Source of the DNA: Brachyspira pilosicoli
GTDB taxonomy: Bacteria > Spirochaetota > Brachyspiria > Brachyspirales > Brachyspiraceae
Assembly (NCBI RefSeq): GCF_019402445.1
Contig: NZ_SRZM01000104.1
Location: forward strand, 1 to 11,091
Reading direction: 5' to 3'
Length of the DNA stretch: 11,091 bases
The position numbers and the translations under genes are program-made. Positions 7,389-11,091 of this stretch are shown here, piece by piece. The stretch's first letter is position 1, and every line of letters begins with the position of its first letter. The notes beneath the pieces were generated by a model. The model did no database searches. It was not told where the DNA came from and saw only the letters and a list, made by a program, of their open reading frames with translations.

Positions 7389-7814
7389 ATGGAAAAATTA
7401 ATTGTAGAATATTTAGAGCTTTTCTTTGCTGCTTATTTAATTAAGTTTTTGTTTATAAGATTTATATCTGAGATTCCATACTTTAAAAAATATTATCATT
7501 TAAGAGAAATTTTGCCTGGGGTGAGAAATTGGGATAATAGATTAAAAATGATTTATTATTTTGAAATTTTCTCTATATCTCAAAGTTTATTTTTAGCATT
7601 GTTGGTGATGCTGTTTCATTATTTTTTATCAATAAATAATTATATAGAAATAGTTATAGCTTTTTTAATATATGCATTTATATCCACTTTTGAGAAGTTT
7701 AAATTTACAATAATAATGAGCGACTACCCTATATCACTTTTTGTAATGAATACAATTATAAGTATAACAATATTAATTATACAATTTTTTATAATGGCTC
7801 TAATAATTATTTAA
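7389..7814 (+). CDS. Small four-helix membrane protein of unknown function
   Basis: I do not recognise this 141-residue protein. It is strongly hydrophobic, with probable membrane helices at about 8-26, 58-80, 84-101 and 115-140. A polar loop lies between the first two (about 27-55), carrying basic residues and the stretch LREILPGVRNWDNRLK. There is no cleavable signal peptide pattern. The start has only GAG ten bases upstream as a ribosome-binding site. The gene begins 29 bases after the SPASM-like gene, so it probably belongs to the same transcript, with no terminator visible between them. Its TAA stop overlaps that of the convergent nucleotidyltransferase gene by 4 bases. It could be the membrane partner of the upstream proteins, but nothing in the sequence proves that. 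Confidence 0.75.
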   Translation: MEKLIVEYLELFFAAYLIKFLFIRFISEIPYFKKYYHLREILPGVRNWDNRLKMIYYFEIFSISQSLFLALLVMLFHYFLSINNYIEIVIAFLIYAFISTFEKFKFTIIMSDYPISLFVMNTIISITILIIQFFIMALIII

Positions 7815-8797
7815 TTTTGCTCAATATTAATAGAAGCACCCATATCCATAGAATTGGTTTTTCCTTTATAACGTGCATTCTCTGATATTATGCAATTTTC
7901 CATTAAAGCATTTGATATATTCACTTCTTCAAACATTATACAGTTTTTTAATATTGAGTTTTCTATATTAGAATTCTTTCCTATATGTACATAAGGACCT
8001 ATAACAGATCTATTAATTTTTACATCCTCTTCAATAAAAACAGGAGGTATTATAGCAGTATCCTTTACCCATTTACTAAGTATGCTATGAGTGATTATAG
8101 TTTTATTTGTTTCTATCATAGTATTTTTTTCGCCACAATCATACCAACCATCAAGTTTGAATGTTTTAAATACGCTCCCATTTTGTATCATATATTCTAG
8201 AGCATCTGTTAATTGATACTCATTTTTTGTTTTTATATCATTTTTTATTATATAATCTATAGCATCAAATAATTCTTTAGAACTTACTATATTATACATT
8301 CCTGTTAAAGCTAAATTGCTTACAGGCTCTTTAGGTTTTTCTATAAGTTTTGTAATAACACCATTACTGTCAAGCAAAGCAACACCAAATCTGCTAGGGT
8401 TATCAACTTCGCATACCCCCAATGCATTTTCATTTTTAGCTACTATTGCTGATAAATTAAGCTTAAATATTGTATCTCCAAGTATAATAAAAAGCTTATC
8501 ATCATCTTTTATATGCTCTCTAGTAAGTGAAACAGCATGAGCTAATCCCCTAAACTCTTTTTGCTCTACAAAAGTAAGTTTTACATCTTTATATTTAGAA
8601 GTTAAGTAGTTTATCATCTTATCTTTTAAATACCCTACTATAAATATAACCTCTTCAAGATTCTCTAACTCTAATACCTCTTTCATAATAAAATCTATGA
8701 TTGTAGAACCTGCTATAGGAAGTATAGGTTTTGGTTTTGTTATTGTGTGCGGTCTTAATCTAGTGCCTTCACCTGCTGCTGGTATTATAACTTTCAA
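7811..8797 (-). CDS. Sugar-phosphate nucleotidyltransferase with left-handed beta-helix tail
   Basis: This enzyme would join a sugar 1-phosphate to a nucleoside triphosphate, giving an activated sugar for surface glycan or lipooligosaccharide synthesis. The nucleotide-binding signature PAAGEGTRLRP (6-16) is followed by TKPKPILPIAG (20-30). Further family marks are GLAHAV (84-89), the metal-binding-type LGDT (106-109), EKP (153-155), EYQLTDAL (193-200) and GWYDCGE (217-223). Residues about 249-310 form hexapeptide-like repeats (VFIEEDVKI, SVIGPYVHIG, NSNIENSIL). It resembles long RmlA/GlmU-type pyrophosphorylases without a recognisable acetyltransferase module; the sugar and base specificity cannot be called. 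Length is 328 residues. The start codon is TTG: AAGGA lies eight bases upstream, and the motif beginning KVIIPAAG is expected right at the N-terminus. The gene overlaps its convergent neighbour by 4 bases. Confidence 0.9.
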   Translation of the reverse strand: MKVIIPAAGEGTRLRPHTITKPKPILPIAGSTIIDFIMKEVLELENLEEVIFIVGYLKDKMINYLTSKYKDVKLTFVEQKEFRGLAHAVSLTREHIKDDDKLFIILGDTIFKLNLSAIVAKNENALGVCEVDNPSRFGVALLDSNGVITKLIEKPKEPVSNLALTGMYNIVSSKELFDAIDYIIKNDIKTKNEYQLTDALEYMIQNGSVFKTFKLDGWYDCGEKNTMIETNKTIITHSILSKWVKDTAIIPPVFIEEDVKINRSVIGPYVHIGKNSNIENSILKNCIMFEEVNISNALMENCIISENARYKGKTNSMDMGASINIEQN

Positions 8798-8810
8798 TTT
8801 ACATATCCTT
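8795..8810 (-). promoter_or_regulatory. Ribosome-binding site with start-stop ATGTAA ahead of a TTG start
   Basis: On the minus strand AAGGAT (8805-8810) is followed directly by ATGTAA (8799-8804), one A, then the TTG start (8795-8797). The ATG is too close to the Shine-Dalgarno and is stopped at once, so the TTG, eight bases from AAGGA, is the functional start. The ATGTAA may be chance or a minimal upstream reading frame. Confidence 0.6.
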
Positions 8811-8831
8811 ATAAAAAATATTTTATATATT

Positions 8832-8861
8832 ATAATATATTCATAAATATAAATAAATCAA
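8832..8861 (-). promoter_or_regulatory. Candidate promoter of the nucleotidyltransferase gene
   Basis: On the minus strand TTGATT (8856-8861) and TATTAT (8832-8837) are 18 bases apart. The pair lies between the DJ-1 stop and the TTG start. A perfect 16-base AT palindrome (8825-8840) overlaps the -10 box and could be an operator or simply low-complexity DNA. The sequence is almost pure A/T, so the call is moderate. Confidence 0.4.
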
Positions 8862-8865
8862 TATA

Positions 8866-9420
8866 TTATCTAATTAATGGTACAAGTAAACCTTTAGAAA
8901 CTTCTTCATTGCTTCCAAGTAAATATCTTACTAATTCTAATGCAAAAAATACTGTAGTAGCAGGACCTTTAGAAGTAATAACATTATCATTAATTACAAC
9001 TAAATCTTTTTCAACATACTCCCCGCCTTTAACCATGCTTTCGCAGCTAGGATAACAAGTATATTTGCCTTTAATAACTGAAGCCTCACCCAATACTATA
9101 GGAGAAGCACATATTGCAGATACTAGTCTTTTATCCTCATACATTTTCTGAAGTTTAGATATGATTCTTTTATCATTTTTTAAATTATTCATTCCACCCA
9201 TACCACCAGGAAGTGCTATAGCATCAAAATCTTCATTTATAATTTTATCTAATATAGTGTCAGCTTTTAATACTATATTATGCGATCCTTTTACATCTAA
9301 ATTATTAGTTAAAGAAGCACTTACTACTTCTATATTCGCCCTTCTTAATATATCTATAATAGTTACAGCCTCTACTTCTTCAAAACCTTCAGCTAATGGT
9401 ACTAAAACTTTTTTTGACAT
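8866..9420 (-). CDS. DJ-1/PfpI-family protein (YajL/ThiJ-like)
   Basis: Members of this cytoplasmic family act as chaperones, glyoxalase-like or deglycase-like enzymes in oxidative and carbonyl stress; activity varies and is debated. The 184-residue length is typical. The acidic residue that tunes the nucleophile is E17 in EGFEEVE, and the nucleophilic-elbow cysteine is C104 in SAICASP. The glycine-rich GGMGGMNNL (72-80) precedes it. The position near the third catalytic-type residue reads TCYPS (121-125), with Tyr where human DJ-1 has His, as in many bacterial relatives. It starts with ATG, with AAGGAG ten bases upstream. It lies between holA and the nucleotidyltransferase on the same strand and has its own promoter. 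Whether it is a deglycase, a protease-like relative or a redox sensor cannot be told. Confidence 0.92.
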   Translation of the reverse strand: MSKKVLVPLAEGFEEVEAVTIIDILRRANIEVVSASLTNNLDVKGSHNIVLKADTILDKIINEDFDAIALPGGMGGMNNLKNDKRIISKLQKMYEDKRLVSAICASPIVLGEASVIKGKYTCYPSCESMVKGGEYVEKDLVVINDNVITSKGPATTVFFALELVRYLLGSNEEVSKGLLVPLIR

Positions 9421-9466
9421 TATATTTATTCTCCTTATAAGTTTATTAAATTAACTTTATATTAAT

Positions 9467-9495
9467 ATTTTAATATTTATTTTCTTTATTTGCAA
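9467..9495 (-). promoter_or_regulatory. Sigma-70-type promoter of the DJ-1 family gene
   Basis: On the minus strand TTGCAA (9490-9495) and TAAAAT (9467-9472) are separated by 17 bases, in the 95-base gap after holA. The -10 box is about 47 bases before the ATG. This separates the DJ-1 gene from the holA transcript, although no terminator is visible after holA. Confidence 0.5.
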
Positions 9496-9515
9496 CACAG
9501 ATGTTATATAATTAA

Positions 9516-10535
9516 TTATTTTGTAATTGAAAATAAAAAAAGTTCAAAATGTGCTTTAAAAATATTATTTGGTGTTGTAACACTCAATGTATTTAATTTG
9601 GATATTTGTGAGATTATATTTACTATCTCATTCAATGAATAAAGTTTTAATACAGATTTCTTTTTTGTTAGTATAAATGAAGGTATTTTAGTTAATTTAC
9701 TTATATCATTTAAAGTAGTTTGAGGTGGGAATATCTTCATATAATATAATGCCAAAAAATTATTCATCATTAAAGTAAGTGAACTAGAAGCATCTTGATC
9801 TAATCTATGCATAATAGAAAAACATTTTTTCCTATCCCTTTCAAATACAGAATCTAAAAAATCAAATATATTTCTATTTTTGGACACATAAGTAAAATCC
9901 ATAATATCTTCAACATTCAAATACTCTTTATCATTATAACTGCATATTTTATCCAATTCAGAATAAAGCGAATCATAGTCTAAATTAATATTATTAACTA
10001 TATAATCAACAGCATCATTAGAAATCTTTTTATTATTTTTGTTTATATACGCTGTAATTAATGAACGAAAATCCCTCTCATCTGGAATTGGGAAATCTAT
10101 AAAATGAATATAATCTACATTCTGTTTTTTTGAAAAATATTTATATATACCATCTTCTTCTAAACTATTTTCTGTTTCTAATATTATTATAGAAGATTTT
10201 GAAGGATTAATACAATATTCCAGAAAATCTTCTTGAAAATTATTGTATTTGTATATAACAACAAGCCTTATATTAGAGCCGAAAGGAGGAGTATCAGCCA
10301 CTTCTAAAGGAGAATAACCTACAGCATCATTTTTATCATAAAATAGGCTGTAATTCATCTCACTATCACCCTCATCTTTAAAAACGAGCGAATGCATAGA
10401 CGTTATAAATGCTTTTTTAAATAATCTCTCTTTTCCTGTAAGAACATATATAGAATATTTGAAAGGTTCTTTAATATATAAATCTTTTATTTTTTTAAAA
10501 TCAGACTCTGTTTTAACTATTGCTCTACCAATCAT
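9516..10535 (-). CDS. holA: DNA polymerase III subunit delta
   Basis: Delta is the clamp-loader subunit that opens the beta sliding clamp so it can be placed on primed DNA. The protein (339 residues) has the expected three-domain outline. An AAA+-like N-terminal domain includes YVLTGKERLFKKAF (30-43), and PPFGSNIRLVVIYKYNNF (83-100) stands where the family has 'P-F-s-x-x-R-x-V-x-V'. A lid region follows (about 150-215), with DSLYSELDKICSYND (188-202), matching the usual 'l-x-x-E-l-x-K-L-x-x-Y'. The helical collar domain begins at NIFDFLDSVFERD (222-234). No P-loop is present, as expected for delta. The start is ATG with a weak AAAGAG four bases upstream. It begins 9 bases after the stop of the HIRAN gene, so the two are probably co-transcribed. 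The call rests on the overall pattern rather than one signature, since delta diverges strongly. Confidence 0.85.
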   Translation of the reverse strand: MIGRAIVKTESDFKKIKDLYIKEPFKYSIYVLTGKERLFKKAFITSMHSLVFKDEGDSEMNYSLFYDKNDAVGYSPLEVADTPPFGSNIRLVVIYKYNNFQEDFLEYCINPSKSSIIILETENSLEEDGIYKYFSKKQNVDYIHFIDFPIPDERDFRSLITAYINKNNKKISNDAVDYIVNNINLDYDSLYSELDKICSYNDKEYLNVEDIMDFTYVSKNRNIFDFLDSVFERDRKKCFSIMHRLDQDASSSLTLMMNNFLALYYMKIFPPQTTLNDISKLTKIPSFILTKKKSVLKLYSLNEIVNIISQISKLNTLSVTTPNNIFKAHFELFLFSITK

Positions 10536-10544
10536 AATACTCTT

Positions 10545-10967
10545 TTAATTAGCCTTTTTTAAAGCTTTTTCTATAAAAACTCTTATCTCTAATTTACAAT
10601 CATCTCTCTCTTCTAATTTTACATTTTTTACTATAGCTCTTATCTTATAATTTTCATCTTCCATTTTATATGTTAAAAGAGGAGCTATTATTTTAGGTAC
10701 ATATCCAAGCCTTATCTCGCATCTCTCATCATAAACCGCTATAGCAAATGGGTCATAACCAATAAAATATTCTCTTATAAGATTAATAGGCTCATTTCTA
10801 GATAATAATTCTATAATCTCTTTTCCATCATTATATTTATATCCTGCAACAAAAAAGTCTATAGAATACCTATTCATTTTATAATATTTATTGATAATAA
10901 TTCTCTTAAAACTTTCTTGATAATTAACTATATATGTAGTATGTTTGCTATTTTTTTGCGAATACAA
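10545..10967 (-). CDS. Stand-alone HIRAN-domain protein
   Basis: HIRAN is a small OB-like beta-barrel found fused to SNF2 helicases such as HLTF, where it binds 3' ends of single-stranded DNA, and as separate proteins of poorly known function in bacteria. Here residues about 36-118 fit the domain: DFFVAGYKYNDG (37-48), then NLIREYFIGYDPFAIAVYD (62-80), in the style of 'L-x-R-E-x-x-N-x-x-D-x-x-A-I-x-V', then RLGYVPKIIAPLL (86-98). The 35 residues ahead of it are basic and polar. I take the TTG start (AAGG nine bases upstream, with a strong promoter just beyond). An internal ATG at residue 31 would keep the whole domain but has no ribosome-binding site. It leads an operon with holA, which suggests work on DNA ends or at the replication fork. 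That role is inference. Confidence 0.75.
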   Translation of the reverse strand: MYSQKNSKHTTYIVNYQESFKRIIINKYYKMNRYSIDFFVAGYKYNDGKEIIELLSRNEPINLIREYFIGYDPFAIAVYDERCEIRLGYVPKIIAPLLTYKMEDENYKIRAIVKNVKLEERDDCKLEIRVFIEKALKKAN

Positions 10968-11004
10968 TTTTCTAAACCTTAATAATATTTTATTATTAAA
11001 ATAA

Positions 11005-11033
11005 ATTTTACTTCAATTCAAATTTTCTGTCAA
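11005..11033 (-). promoter_or_regulatory. Near-consensus sigma-70 promoter of the HIRAN-holA operon
   Basis: On the minus strand a perfect TTGACA (11028-11033) and TAAAAT (11005-11010) are exactly 17 bases apart. It is the best promoter match in the window. The -10 box lies about 37 bases before the TTG start, leaving a short leader that contains AAGG. Confidence 0.75.
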
Positions 11034-11091
11034 GTGTAAAATATGTAAATTAATTTTTTAATACATAAAGTCGATTATTATACTATTAAGA

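Noticed and set aside
7985..8540. Two plus-strand open frames inside the nucleotidyltransferase gene
   Set aside because: They are antisense shadows of a well-recognised coding region, with no initiation signals.
8825..8840. Perfect 16-base palindrome ATATATTATAATATAT as a terminator after the DJ-1 gene
   Set aside because: The stem would be pure A/T and unstable, and it overlaps the likely -10 box of the next gene. It may be an operator or chance, but it is not a convincing terminator.
9161..9454. 97-codon open frame on the plus strand antisense to the DJ-1 gene
   Set aside because: The DJ-1 gene on the other strand has a clear family match and ribosome-binding site, so this frame is a by-product.

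Overview
The window is very AT-rich (roughly a quarter G+C by eye), with short intergenic gaps, many poly-A and poly-T runs and sigma-70-like promoters. The protein set suggests an intestinal spirochaete of the genus Brachyspira. The main pointers are a protein resembling the 'spiro-SPASM' family (471-478 aa region of the prfA operon), the low G+C, and a G+C-rich inverted-repeat block at the left edge of a kind I associate with Brachyspira intergenic DNA. The genus assignment is inference from memory; no search was run.

Layout. Positions 1-113 hold non-coding, repeat-like DNA. Positions 114-3758 (minus strand) carry recJ, a single-strand DNA exonuclease with an unusually large internal insertion, and upstream of it a MATE-family multidrug/Na+ antiporter. 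recJ has its own good promoter in the gap. Positions 3759-4119 are a 361-base AT-rich divergent intergenic region with A/T tracts and the prfA promoter.

Positions 4120-7814 (plus strand) form a tight four-gene operon: prfA (release factor 1), an unrecognised protein with a CxxC...CxxC zinc-ribbon-like C-terminus, a spiro-SPASM-like protein, and a small four-helix membrane protein. The spiro-SPASM-like protein keeps the radical SAM layout, but all three cluster cysteines are replaced (Q, N, L at exactly the CxxxCxxC spacing), while four SPASM-like cysteines remain. This is the most unusual item in the window.

Positions 7811-10967 (minus strand) read, from right to left, HIRAN-domain protein, holA (DNA polymerase III delta subunit), a DJ-1/PfpI-family protein, and a sugar-phosphate nucleotidyltransferase with a left-handed beta-helix tail. 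The HIRAN gene and holA are 9 bases apart behind a near-consensus promoter (TTGACA-N17-TAAAAT) and look co-transcribed. The DJ-1 and nucleotidyltransferase genes each have a candidate promoter. The nucleotidyltransferase and the small membrane protein gene converge and overlap by 4 bases.

No tRNA, rRNA, CRISPR array, insertion sequence or phage gene was seen. Most of the window is ordinary housekeeping (replication and repair, translation termination, transport, sugar nucleotide synthesis). The least explained part is the three-gene block downstream of prfA.
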